From NCBI GenBank assembly GCA_030267565.1, contig BRXU01000001.1, forward strand, positions 9,155,001 through 9,219,000: a stretch of DNA of 64,000 bases, written 5' to 3'. Within the stretch, counting starts at the first letter, position 1, and every line of letters begins with the position of its first letter. Made by a program: the position numbers and the translations under genes. Origin of the DNA: Pleodorina starrii (Eukaryota > Chlorophyta > Chlorophyceae > Chlamydomonadales > Volvocaceae). The notes beneath the pieces are model-generated. The model did not search any database. It was not told the origin of the DNA and saw nothing but the letters and a program-made list of their open reading frames with translations. Positions 10,253-20,625 of the stretch are shown here, in pieces.

Positions 10253-11420
10253 ACAGGGACTCGTCTAGACCCGGCTGCCGCCGCACCATCAGCCGCTGCA
10301 CCGTCACGGCGCCGCCGATTGCCACGCTTGCCGCGCGACCATTGCCGTCACGGCCCGACGACAGCGTCGACGGCGCCGCTGCTCGACCACCGCCGCCGCC
10401 GCCGGCGGCGGCGGCGGCGGCCCTGCCGACGCGCGCCAGGGACTCCAGCAGCGCCGGGTGGCCTCCCGCCACCGCCAGTGTACGGCAGCAGCCCAGCGTC
10501 AGCGCCGCCAGCTGGTCCGAGGTGCTCCGCCAGGGCCGTGACGTCAGCAGTGACGTCAGCAAGGCCGGCGGCTCCTCCTCAAGCTCCACGGGGGGGCCAC
10601 CGCCGCCGCCGCCGCCGCTGGAAGCGGCAGTGTTGCCGCCGCCGCCGCCGCCGCCAGGCCGTGCCAGGCCTGTAGTGCTTGGGCGGAGCAAAGGCTACTC
10701 GAGATGCTGTGCGACGCCTTTCTTAGGCTTTATGCTAGCCGATTGTACGGCACCTGTAACCTCGGCGTTACATTCCCCCCCCTCTGAAGGGAACGTCCTC
10801 GGTCCTCACTGCGTCCTCGCAGTGTCTGTGCACAGTCCACTCCGCCTTTCACCACCTTTGCATGCCTGGGGTCTTAGCCAGGTCTTCAGCATTGGGGTGG
10901 ACAACTTCCCAAGGCAGGTCATGCCGCGGCATACATGCCTCTTGCCTTAAATTGCAAGGTTTTCTGGAGTGGAAGCCTTTCCGCGAGTACCAGGGATCGA
11001 ACTGACGACCTCTGAGAGACTGTACGACAGTACTGGTCTCGATACCAATGTAGTGCTTGGGCGGAGCAAAGGCTACTCGAGATGCTGTGCGACGCCTTTC
11101 TTAGGCTTTATGCTAGCCGATTGTACGGCACCTGTAACCTCGGCGTTACAAGGCCCCCCTGGCCACCAGCCGCCGCCGGCCCCGCTGCCGGCCCAGGGGC
11201 CGCATCTTGCGGCCCCTCGCTATCCTCCTCCTCCTCCTCCTGCGTCTCATCATCGCCGCCGCCGCCGCTCCCATTCTCTTCATCGTCGTCGTCCTCCTCC
11301 CCTTCCTCCTCCTCCTCCTCGTCGGAATCATCGTCATCATCATCGCCGACCCCAGGAACGCCGGATGGGGGCTGCTGCTGCTGGTGGTGGTTGTTATGGT
11401 GGTGGTGGTGCTGCTGTGTA
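10089..11420 (-). pseudogene. Leucine-rich-repeat-like host gene fragment interrupted by a TRIM element
   Basis: Reading on the minus strand, an exon-like frame begins near 11420 after a TACACAG that could be a splice acceptor (the frame upstream has a TGA). It encodes His/Gln-rich and Asp/Glu-rich segments and a Gly/Pro linker, then is cut by the TRIM at 10671-11150. Removing the TRIM and one copy of AGGCC keeps the frame, which continues through Gly runs into an LRR-like segment (LRQLICGLAGLQVLGVAGC) and stops at 10089-10091. The segment L..L..L.VL.V.GC is the pattern of AMN1/F-box LRR repeats. The same 3' end is duplicated at 20460-20625. Without its 5' exons the function is unknown; the LRR reading is moderate. 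Confidence 0.4.
10671..11150 (-). mobile_element. TRIM (miniature LTR retrotransposon), complete, with 5-bp target duplication
   Basis: Two identical 102-bp direct repeats at 10671-10772 and 11049-11150 have TG..CA ends. On the minus strand the 5' LTR is followed, after one T, by TGGTATCGAGACC, a tRNA primer-binding-site-like sequence that starts with TGG to match a CCA end. The 3' LTR is preceded by a polypurine tract AGAGGGGGGGGAA. The flanks carry the 5-bp duplication AGGCC at 10666-10670 and 11151-11155. The internal part is 276 bp and codes for nothing. Identical LTRs imply recent insertion. Family members: 42931-43410 and the solo LTR at 51615-51716. Confidence 0.9.
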
Positions 11421-11770
11421 CATCAGGGGCACGAGCGCCATCCACAAGTCACAGGGAGGGGGGAAAGGCACGCGCACATTTAGGGGGAGGGGTGTGTGTA
11501 TGTGATAAGGAAAGCCGGGGGGCCTTGTCGCGACCACCTCTCGCGCCGAAATCCGGAGAGAGGGACAATGTAGTGCAGGGGGCCTTGCGCGCGCATATGT
11601 GTGTGTGTGTATTGTATAATAAACAAAGACATAACATATAGTTCAACACTGGCGCGTTATATAGCAACGCGATGCACGAATGGCGCGCTTCTGTCGTACG
11701 CACGTTTAGCGCACCTAAACTGGCGCGCATGTTCACACTTTACTACTACGGGAATACCTTACAATGGACT
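11421..11770. other. No gene recognised
   Basis: Contains GT/TG repeats near 11597-11610. No coding pattern found. Confidence 0.4.
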
Positions 11771-12054
11771 CGCAAAGGTCATATCGGAAATGCTTTGCTT
11801 GCGGCGAGAGTGCTTAGCAGCTTAGTAGTGCTGTCGCCGTTACTGCTGACGGTATTTGTTTTTGCCACGGCGGCGCGGTACAAGACGAGTTGCACGTGTT
11901 GATGGAATGTCCGGGTTATGCGCCATTACGAGAGGCAATAGGCTTCCCTATGGGTGGCAGCATGTTGGATGTGATGGGAACCTTTGACTCGGCGAAACTG
12001 GGCCGTCTCTTGTCCCAGATTCAGAAAGCGCGTACCGAGCTGCTTGGTAGCTAA
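11771..12054 (+). pseudogene. Relic of a LINE-type polyprotein C-terminus
   Basis: A frame ending at the TAA 12052-12054 reads C-x-C-H-G-G...QDELHVLMECPGY..LREA, followed by about 40 residues. The C..C...DE.H.L.ECP.Y..LR pattern is the zinc-knuckle tail common to many LINE reverse-transcriptase proteins. An in-frame TAG lies upstream, near 11817, and no reverse-transcriptase motifs are found before it, so this is a 5'-truncated decayed copy of a family distinct from Dualen. Confidence 0.5.
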
Positions 12055-12982
12055 CCATACGGCTTATGTTGTCTTAAAGTGCGCCCCTTAGCGGATAACC
12101 GTTGTGGGGGGACGCATGTTACCAGCCATTTTGGCTCGTACACATATAATGCCTCATGCCTCATGTTTTTGCTCGGCCTTGGTGCGTGAAACTGTTTCTT
12201 TTGAACTTTCTTTGGTAAAACTTTAACCTTTACATTTATTTGTGTTTCTTTGGCAACGTTAGGCGGTTTCATGAGCCCCTGGGTTCGTCTGGACCGTACG
12301 AGCTCGCTGATGCTTGTAACATCAACATCAACAACATCGCTCCTCCTCAACAACAGTCTGTTCTGTTACAGTTGAAAGTGTGACCGCCCGCGGAGCGCAC
12401 GAGCCAAAAGACATGCAAGCGCGTTCCCGCCCGCTGGTGGTCAACCTTTTCTAACTACGGGAATAATTAATTAACTACGGGAATGAATCCCTTGCATCCA
12501 GACATGCGGCGCTACAGGCTTAAACGGGATATTGAGGCAGTCCTATGTATCGGCAGTCCTAATTGTAAATCCAAAGGGCGAGTTCCGTCAATCTGCACTA
12601 TGTACTGTAATTAATTATGCGAAGGCCGACGCCGTCAGTCCAACCGGTAGGTAGGCGCCGTCCAACCGGTTGGCAACGCTCCGTTATCAATCCCACGAGA
12701 GAACTGTAAATTATGATAGATAGGCATGGAGGAGACAGTGTCTCTTCCACGACACCACATTTCCGACAATCCGACCCCCGTGGGTACCCTCGTTAGTTCG
12801 CATATCCCATTCCATAGGAAAAAGGGTAATACGGTCATAGGGTTTCACCATCGATTTTCCGTGAAGCAGCCGCCGGACGTACTTACGGAAGGGTGTTTTT
12901 CCGTGAAAAAGTGACTCCGTAATCTCGCCTCCGGGTTTACGGAGAGGCTACAGAGACTCTTCTAGGGATCAATTAATTACCG
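12055..12982. other. No gene recognised
   Basis: An ORF of 100 codons on the minus strand (12051-12353) is Lys- and Val-rich and could be real, but nothing in it is recognisable. The rest is AT-richer, with TTAATTAA-type tracts near 12466-12475. Confidence 0.35.
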
Positions 12983-13042
12983 ATTAATTACAGAGGAGCT
13001 GGATAACAGCTACATAGTGCGATCGCACGACTCTGTGGGTCT
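12983..13042. repeat. 60-bp module, copy 1
   Basis: Identical over 60 bp to 28836-28895 and unrelated outside it. It contains the 12-bp palindrome GTGCGATCGCAC. Confidence 0.8.
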
Positions 13043-13339
13043 GGTACTTTTACGGAGTATATGAACCGCATTTTACGGGATCGTCCGTCGGCAACCCAAA
13101 TACTGCATCCTACGGCGTGTCTATGGAGATTCTGTACGCGTATGTCCAGCCAATACAATTTAATTCATCACGGCGGAGCTGGGAATGAAGCAGGTACATA
13201 CAATACCAACCGACGCACAGGGACGCGCCCAGCAGGCTCTGGACGTACCTTCACGCCAGTAGGGATATTGGTAGGAATCAGAAACCAAAATCGGTTATAG
13301 TTTCATTTTGATTTTAAATCCGTTACTTTATAACGCCAG
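13043..13339. other. No gene recognised
   Basis: Unassigned sequence before duplication block A. Confidence 0.35.
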
Positions 13340-13758
13340 AGGATCAATTCGCCAGCCAGATGTGGTCTTAGCTGGGGCGCCAAAGAGCGAGCAAGGCGTG
13401 TGTGCGTCCCAAAGCTTCGGGAAAAGGTGTGAATCTTGCCTGCTAGCCGGTTGTGCAGTCGTTTGTTGTCGACCGGCAAGGGCTTGCTTTACCGGAAACT
13501 GCCAGCTCGCTCCATCTCGTGGGCAATAATGACGGCCAATTGCTGCTGCTGCTGGCAATCGCTCTGTCTCGCGTTTGCGGATGTTATTTTCGCGGCTTTT
13601 GCCGGCAGTGTAGCATGCAGACCAGCTGGCGTGCTACCCAGCCGTAACTATTGCTGTCAGGAAGGACATTCGCTAGTCATGTGCCTGCGCCAAAGTTTGC
13701 TCGCTCTTTCTTTTCTTCCCTTTTGCAGGACGGATAGGTGCTGGAGCGAGGCGTCGCA

Positions 13759-16308
13759 ATGCGCCACCTCCCGAGCCAGCGCACCATCGATGGTGCCACC
13801 ACTGTTGGCATCAGCAGCAGCCGGCGGCCAGTAGTGGCGGACGCCGGCACTCGACTGCACACCCGCCGCTTCCCGCTGGTTCCTCGCCTGCGGCGTTCCC
13901 TCGCCCCCATCGTCGCCGCCTTCGCAGCGCTCCTCGCCGCAGGGCTCCCTGGCTTCTGCCCTGCGGCGGCGCTGCCCTCGTGTGGTGAAAGCCAGGTTTT
14001 GACGATCAACGGAACCGAGGTGGAAACTATTGCCACACCCATCCGCTCAGCCGAGACCGGCCAAGTGGTAATCTCAGAAGCCGTGATGTCCTCGTTGAAC
14101 TTGACCTACGATTTCGGTTTCACGTATCCCAACTATCCAAGCTTTTTCGCTAACGGCTCGGCTAGCACCAACGCTGAGGCGTACATCCTAATCCTGTCGC
14201 CATCTCAGTTCGCCGCGCGATTCAACGGCAAGGCTGGCTGCAAAGCACCCGTACCACTCGATGAAGGGAGGTACAGCAGTGCCCTGACCGTGATTACTAA
14301 ACGGCTATCAAAACAACCAAAATTTGGCGGTGCCTGTGATGGGTTTGTATATCTTAGGAGGTTACACCGAGCCTTCTTATTATTGCAGAGTTAATCCGGT
14401 TTACATCTTCATACAGTTTTTGGATAGGGGTTCGTCGTCCTACTACAGCGGCACCAGCTCCTGGATGGGGAACAAGTGGGTTCGGGCCAAAGACCCGACT
14501 GACCCAGTTTGCCCCAACTCCCCCACCAGCTTCGGCTACACCTACCTCGAGCTGTACGAATGCCCCTGCAAGCCGCCACCCAGCCCGCCTAGCCCCTCAC
14601 CCCCTTCGCCTCCCCAGCCACCTTCCCCACCTCCACCGCTGCCACCCTCCCCTTCGCCTCCCCGGCCACCTTCCCCGCCTCCACCACGGCCGCCCTCCCC
14701 ATCTCCACCGTCGCCACCCTCTCCGCTGCCGCCCAAACCACCCTCCCCTCCGCCGCCCACGCCCCCTTCACCGCCGCCGCCTCTACCACCCCTTCCACCC
14801 TCCCCGCCCCCACCCTCGCCACCTTCCCCACCTCCCCCTCTTCCACCACCGCCGCCACCGCCACCACCCTCCCCTCCGCCGCCCACGCCCCCTTCACCGC
14901 CGCCGCCTCCACCACCCCTTCCACCCTCCCCGCCCCCACCCTCGCCACCTTCCCCACCTCCCCCGCTTCCACCACCGCCGCCACCGCCACCACCTCGCCC
15001 ATCCGGACCGCCGGGCGTCTCTCCCTCTCCACCACCCATGCCGCCACCCTCGCCCTCACCGCCTTCCCTCCCTCCATCACCGCGCCCTCCATCTCCGCAG
15101 CCGCCTCCACAACCCCCTCCTCCGCCATCCCCTGCGCCTCCGCCGCCGCCCTCCCCTCCCTCCCCTAGCCCCCTTCCGCCCCCATCTCCGTTCCCACCTC
15201 CACCGCCTCCTTCACCGTCTCCACCGCCGCCTCCATCCCCTCAGCCTTCCCTTCCAAAGCAGCCAAAGGCTCCCAAATCACCCAGGCTCCGCTCACCTCC
15301 GCCCTCATCCCCACCTTCATCCCCGTCCCCACCTCCACCCCGCCCGCTCTCATCTGCCGGCCCCCACGCGCCGCCTCCTTCCCCCAACGCCTATCTCATC
15401 GACGGTTTTCCCTTCTCGTCCTGTACGGCACGGGATGTTCATTTGTCGCCGTACCGTATGACATCCCCCGTGGGGCCGGTCAACACCACATCCGTCGACG
15501 ACTCCTTCTGTTTCCGTGTGGCAGCCGTGGCCGGCAGCACGGGCGCATTGGTTGCTGGCCCCTGCTCAAACATGACAGTCAACACGATCGAGATGATCAT
15601 CAGTGAGTGGTGCATCGCAGCACGTGGCAAAGTGCATGCCGGCCTCCTGCGGATCGATAGCGTACCTATTATACTTGCATGTGTGGACTGTGGAGGCGAC
15701 ATGGTGGTTCCCGGTGGTTCACTCCGGGTTTTAGGGTTTCTAGGGTTTTTGGTTGGGAGGAGGTTTGGGGGTTGGGAGCGAGGGAGTTAAATTTACGGTA
15801 GCCTTTTACCTTCAGTGCTTCGTTGATCTTCAGGCGAGCGGCCCGATGCATGGCTGCGGGCGTCGGTGCGTCGTTATACTGCACCCCGTGCGTTCGTTCG
15901 TTTACTGCATGTATAGCCCCAGCAGCCACCCATTCGCCACACCTAATTTTCCGCCACGCACGACCCTTCACGAAATGCAACACCCCTGCTGCAGATCCGT
16001 CCTGCGTTCTTGATAAACCCAAGGCCATCCGAAAGGCCACAATCAACGGTGTGCGGGTGTTTCCGTACTACAGCCAGAAGGTCTGGAACGGTGACACGTA
16101 CGGCATCCTGGGTTTCAGCCGCCTGACCGACCACTTCCCCGTCGTCCCTCCGGGGGGCGGGCTGTACTTGTGTCTGGCAATAATGTCTCGAAGCAGCAGC
16201 AGCGACTGTGGCACCCCGCGGGGGCTGTGCTTCGGGCCCAGCTGCGTGTACTCGCTGTCCAACAACGAGGTGACGTGCTGCCCGGCGAGCGAGGCGGCGC
16301 TTGGATAG
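13759..16308 (+). CDS. Pherophorin-like extracellular matrix glycoprotein, gene 1 (probable pseudogene or mis-sequenced)
   Basis: The ATG at 13759 opens a secreted-type N-terminus with a hydrophobic segment at residues about 48-67 ending in PAAALPSC. An N-terminal pherophorin-like domain follows (CGESQVLTINGTEVETIATP, later NGSAS). The frame then shifts by one base between about 14280 and 14336, and the +2 frame continues as [12 protein letters not shown], a hydroxyproline-type rod of SPPPP repeats (about 14570-15370) and a C-terminal pherophorin domain starting near NAYLIDGFPFSSC. The final exon starts after CTGCAG at 15995, reads VLDKPKAIRKATING and stops at 16306-16308. Pherophorins are secreted glycoproteins of the volvocine cell wall and extracellular matrix. 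The frame break could be a short intron or a lesion. The donor of the last intron, between about 15620 and 15720, is not fixed. Confidence 0.75.
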
Positions 16309-17500
16309 GCAGACACGTGCGTGAGTGCCGTACATCGATATTGCTCCATCCGGTCCCGGCCTGAACATTGGCATGTCGCAGTTGCGTACGTACGGATGGA
16401 AGGTATCTAGAGGTGATGACGCACGGCGGGATGGCTTTTGTAGCGTCCCTTCTTTTTGAGTTATGTTGTTATTAACCCATTAAATAGCATTATGAAGCAC
16501 TTTGGATTTCTGGGGCTATCAATCTGGTTAGACGGTAGGTAGCATGCAGCAGAATCAACTAAACGACTGCAGCCAATGGGTAGTTATGAGCGGGTATGTA
16601 TGCACCCGAAAGTTAACAAATATTACGTTGCAGAGCGCCGCGCGCGTTTATGCGTATACATACATACACCCGCCGCGCCGCCGTTGCTTCCGTTGTTTCT
16701 GCTGCTGCTGGGCGCGCGTGGAGTTGGGTCGCTCTATTGATTGGGGCATGCACTGTACGGCAGTTGGCTTGTTCAGGCTTGTTGCTGTACTAATGTTTTA
16801 TACGTTATTACTGGAGTGTGGGCGAAATGACATGCTATACATGCAGCATCCGCCCGATCATTACGTACTAGATACGTAGTAACCTCGCCCTCGTTGTTAT
16901 GTCATGTCATGTGGTGAATGGCACTAGCCCAATGCATGAATGGCAGCAGGACGGGTGCATGCAAGCTGCCATAAGCGCTGCTCGCTATCGCTGCTGGCGG
17001 ATTCTTGTATCGACATAAAACTCATCATGTCCACGGGACGTGGCAGGTGCTCGACTCAACATGCAGCAGGACGGAAGAGCAAGGTGGTTGCATGCATGTA
17101 CCCCGTACCGTATGTCTGGACACGCGGGGGGACCCACTGCACATTCCCGTGGGGGGACCCACTGCACATTATGTTATTTCTGTACGCCAAGCACTTCATC
17201 AGACCATGTATGACGTACGGGCAGCACTGTGAGCGAGGATACTTTACGAGTAAGAATTTGGATGCAATGTAGATTGTTGGTTGGTCGACGGTACCTGACA
17301 TACATTGATTGAAGGATGGGCCAGGGGTGCCTAATCAGGCCACATGTACGTATACATACGGCCGTATCGGCTGTTGGGGGACCCCTCCATCCGCGGGCTG
17401 TTGATGATGTGGGCGCATGATGGTGACGTAACACAGCGACGTATCGATCCTGCCTGGAGCAAAGCATGGCGGGAACTCTCAAATACTAGGGGCATGCATG
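16309..17500. other. Spacer shared by blocks A and B, no gene recognised
   Basis: Related to 55544-57540. It includes the sequence near 17290-17340 that in block B is the target of a truncated Dualen insertion. A near-direct repeat with GGGGGACCCACTGCACATT lies at 17126-17170. Confidence 0.5.
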
Positions 17501-17596
17501 CTATGCCCACGCAAGGGTGTTAGGCGACCAAAAACCTGGCATCATGCACGCACTGTGTGCGTGACGGTGGAGGCTGGCGCCGCCGCACCAGCAAGG

Positions 17597-17870
17597 CAGC
17601 GACGCCAGCACAGGCGCCGTCAGGCTGTTCTTGAAGACGGTCGGCAGGCTGGCGGGCGGTATGGCGGACAGGTAGGCGGCCTGGCGGCGCAGGTCGCCCA
17701 CCATGCCCCGCCACGCCGCCTCGAACTCAACGCTGGTGCAGCAGGACACGCCCTTAGCGGCAGCGGTGGTGGCGGCGCTGGCGCCTGCCGCCACCGCCAA
17801 CGTTGTCGTTGCAGCGGCGGCGACGGCAGGCGCGGCGCCAAGTTGCTGTTGATGTGGCTCATGCTGAGCC
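17597..17870 (-). pseudogene. Exon fragment with an RPAP3_C (Monad-binding) domain
   Basis: Minus-strand frame with a Gln/Ala-rich linker followed, at 17734 down to 17597, by SVEFEAAWRGM, then YLSAIPPASLPTVFKNSLT. The pattern EF...W......R..YL..IPP.SLP..FKNSL is the conserved core of the RPAP3 C-terminal domain, found in RPAP3, SPAG1 and CCDC103-type assembly factors. In those proteins it links HSP90/R2TP chaperoning to RNA polymerase or axonemal dynein assembly. Only one exon is visible and the frame runs into unrelated sequence on both sides, so it may be one exon of a spliced gene or a gene fragment. The paralogous position in block B does not carry it in readable form. Confidence 0.5.
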
Positions 17871-18440
17871 GGCGGCTGAGAACGAAGGTGGGGTCGCTGC
17901 CTCGGAAGGTGGTCGGGGGCTGTATGTCACTGCCGGCGGCGGCCGCAGGCGTGTTCCCAGCACCAGCCGTCGCCGCCGTGACACCACCGTCAGCGCCAGC
18001 GAAAAAGCAGCAGCAGAAACACGAAATAAAGCACCTGCGCGGCGGGTGTATGTATGCTTAGGGTAGTGCCCGAACGCGAAAGATCCGCGTAATTTGAGCT
18101 TTCCGCCGACACGGATCCAGGAACCAAGTCAGTAACATGCTACTCGTGCACGTCGAACATCAAGCAAGCCCGGAGCGAGTCGGTTGCCCGCCGTCCGCGG
18201 GCCCTATGCCCAACATGCGTGGACCAGGGCGCGGACAGTTTCCTTCGGGTGCTCAAGGTTCACACTTCACAGTGCCTGGCTAACTACGGAATCAAGCCTG
18301 ATGTACGCCATATGTGATGTGTAGCCTATGCAATGCGTGGGCAGACGGCAGAGTCCGGAATGCTGGCCACAGCAAGCAGCGCAGTCGTTTCGACTTTTTG
18401 TGCGCACGCACGGTGAGACTGCATCCCGCTCGCGCCGCGC
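17871..18440. other. No gene recognised
   Basis: Unassigned. From about 18200 the sequence is related to 58210-58420 in block B. Confidence 0.4.
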
Positions 18441-18680
18441 CTTGAACCCTTCCAAAGCGCAGAGCCACGTGGCAGTGTCAATTTTGAATAAGAGACGGCA
18501 GCAGAGGGCTGCCCCACCTACTGCTGTACGAGCCGTCCGCGTGCCAAAATGCGTCGCGGCGCCCCCAGCGGTGCTGGATCCAGGCAGGGTGCGCCGCTAC
18601 GCAGAGAGCACGCACCGGCTGACGTCTCCGTCAACCTGCACAGAACCTTCGGATGCCTGCTGCCTATCAAACTCGCTTGC
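18441..18680. repeat. Segment related to 58668-58705, 59750-59820 and 63200-63430
   Basis: Shared landmarks are CCAAAGCGCAG, GGCAGCAGAG.GCTGCCCCACCT, CGAGCCGTCCGCGTGC and TGCTGGATCCAGGCAGGGTG. Block B and the right end of the window hold partial copies. No protein recognised. Confidence 0.6.
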
Positions 18681-19267
18681 TGCCAAGGCCGGCGGTGCAG
18701 ACGAGCGCAGATATGTGCCACTGGCTGCAGCGGCAGGGTGCTAAGGGCCGCATCGGCGTCTTGGTGGACGCATGAGACGCATGAGCGCTCTTACGATCGA
18801 CTTGGTGGGCGGCATGCTGAGGTGGCGCCCTGACCGACGGCCCCACCTGGTGCGCCACCCAAGACCCAAGCCCTTAAAGCTGCCTTAAGTGTGTTCTCGT
18901 GCGCGGGGCTGCAGCTCTGTCGCAGCAGCGCCCGCCTTCCTTCCCACGTCTTTCTCAATCCTCTGTCTCTTCTGGAACTCGGCCGGCGGATAGCGAGGGA
19001 AACGGTGGCTCCTTCCAACAGATGCCGACCGGCTTCTGGGTCGCACCATGTATCCGGAGCACAGCAGAAACGTACGCCCCCTGCTCGAGCATTTTTTGCC
19101 CACATGCGTATCAAGGGGCACGCGGATTCCGTATCTGGTTCAGGACATCCATCCGGGCCCAGGCCCATGGGACCGATACTGGCCGCTGCCCCAGGGCACG
19201 CAGCCCTGCTCTGCTCTAAGATGCCAGTGCCAGTGCCTGCCAGCAGCCAGCCAGTGCCAGCCAGCGG

Positions 19268-20625
19268 GCGAATGAACCAAGCAGGTCGACACATGGCGGC
19301 GAGGTCGACAAAAGGTAGTTCCTCTATCTGTCCCGCGTACACTCCTGTGCGGAGCGACTGTGATAGGGCAAGGTAAGGTAAGGTAGCTATACGTACACAC
19401 ACACACGTACCGCTACTGGCCATGTCCGTGCCCACGCCTCATGCGCGGAGTAAAGCGTTGAAGCAAGCAACACTCACTCATTCACTCACTCGAAAGCCGC
19501 AAGCCAAGCTCCGGGCGGGCGTTCCTGCGATCCCAGGCACGGGGCCTGGGTACAGTTCACAGACACAGATGCACACTCTCTTTATTTCTGTGTAGTAGTG
19601 CAGCTCTCACCATACCAAATAACATGCACATCGGCACAGCAAACACCAACACCAGCAGCAGCAGCAGCAGCAGCAGCATGATCACAACAATTACACATCA
19701 GCAGGACAACACAACACGGCCAATGCGACCTGATCGTCAGACACGCCCCCCCCTGCCGTCCGAACCCCGCGGCCGAACCCCGCGACCAGACCGCCCTGGG
19801 CCGTGGCCGCGATGCACACTTCCAGGCGCTGCCTCCAGGCGGTGTACAAGACCCGCCACCGCCTCCGCCTCCGCCCCCGCCACCGCCTCGCTCCGCCACC
19901 GCCTCCGCCACCGCCTCCGCCACCGCCACCGCCTCCGCCTCCCGATGGTGGGTCTCCATGAAACCCTGCGCGCCCCGAGCCCCGAGCCCCCCAACCAAAC
20001 CAAACCGAACCGCTCATGGCTTCCGCCTCCGCCGCCTGCCCATAGGCCCCTCTCCCGCCACCACGCTCCTGCCGGCGCACAAGAGTCGCACACCCACACC
20101 CACACCCACCCTGAGGAGCAGCGCCCTGCCGAGCGGCTCACAACGCTCCGCTCCCTCCGCCCAGCACATGCCCCCAAACCCCATTGGGCATCCCCTCCCT
20201 CTGCTCCTTCCCTCTCTCCGTAACGCTCTCCCTCTCCCTCCCTGCTCTCACTGCATCGCTCCCTCTCCTTCCATCTCCTCTCGATGCCGCCGCTCCGCTG
20301 TTAGCCCTCCCCTCTCCCTCCCATGTCCCATCTCCTCCCGGTGGCCGCGGTCCCCCTCCGTGCCCTTTTCTTCCCTTCCCTTCCCTGCCCTCCCCTGACC
20401 TCCCCAGCAACAGACGTAGGTACGTCGCTCACCCCTTCCCCGTTAGCCGTTACGCCTCACTAGCCCAGCCCAGGCTCATCGTCCGCGTCCGCGTCCCCGT
20501 CCCAACCGCCTCCGCCTCCACCTCCGCCGCCCGCCGCGCCTGCATCGCGTCCCGCCACCCCAGCCCCGCGCAGCCTGCCACCCCCAGCACCTGCAACCCC
20601 GCCAGGCCGCAAATCAGCTGCCGCA
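19268..20625. repeat. Dispersed duplication, copy 2 of 3
   Basis: Parallels 8952-10252. It ends abruptly at 20625, where the sequence switches to the PIF1-like helicase. The 3' end of the LRR-like gene fragment is carried on the minus strand at 20460-20625, ending in the same stop codon context as copy 1. Confidence 0.85.

Larger units (their letters stand above)
13340..20625. repeat. Segmental duplication block A
   Basis: Collinear with 36803-60950 once insertions there are set aside. It begins around CAATTCGCCAGCCAGATGTGG and carries pherophorin gene 1, its downstream spacer, an RPAP3_C-like exon and the dispersed duplication copy 2. Block A is about 7.3 kb; block B minus its two Dualen insertions is about 7.9 kb. 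Confidence 0.8.

Noticed and set aside
14542..15128. Gly-rich and Glu/Ala/Val-rich ORFs antisense to the pherophorin rods (also 53527-54324)
   Set aside because: Mirror frames of CCx repeats; no independent coding signal.
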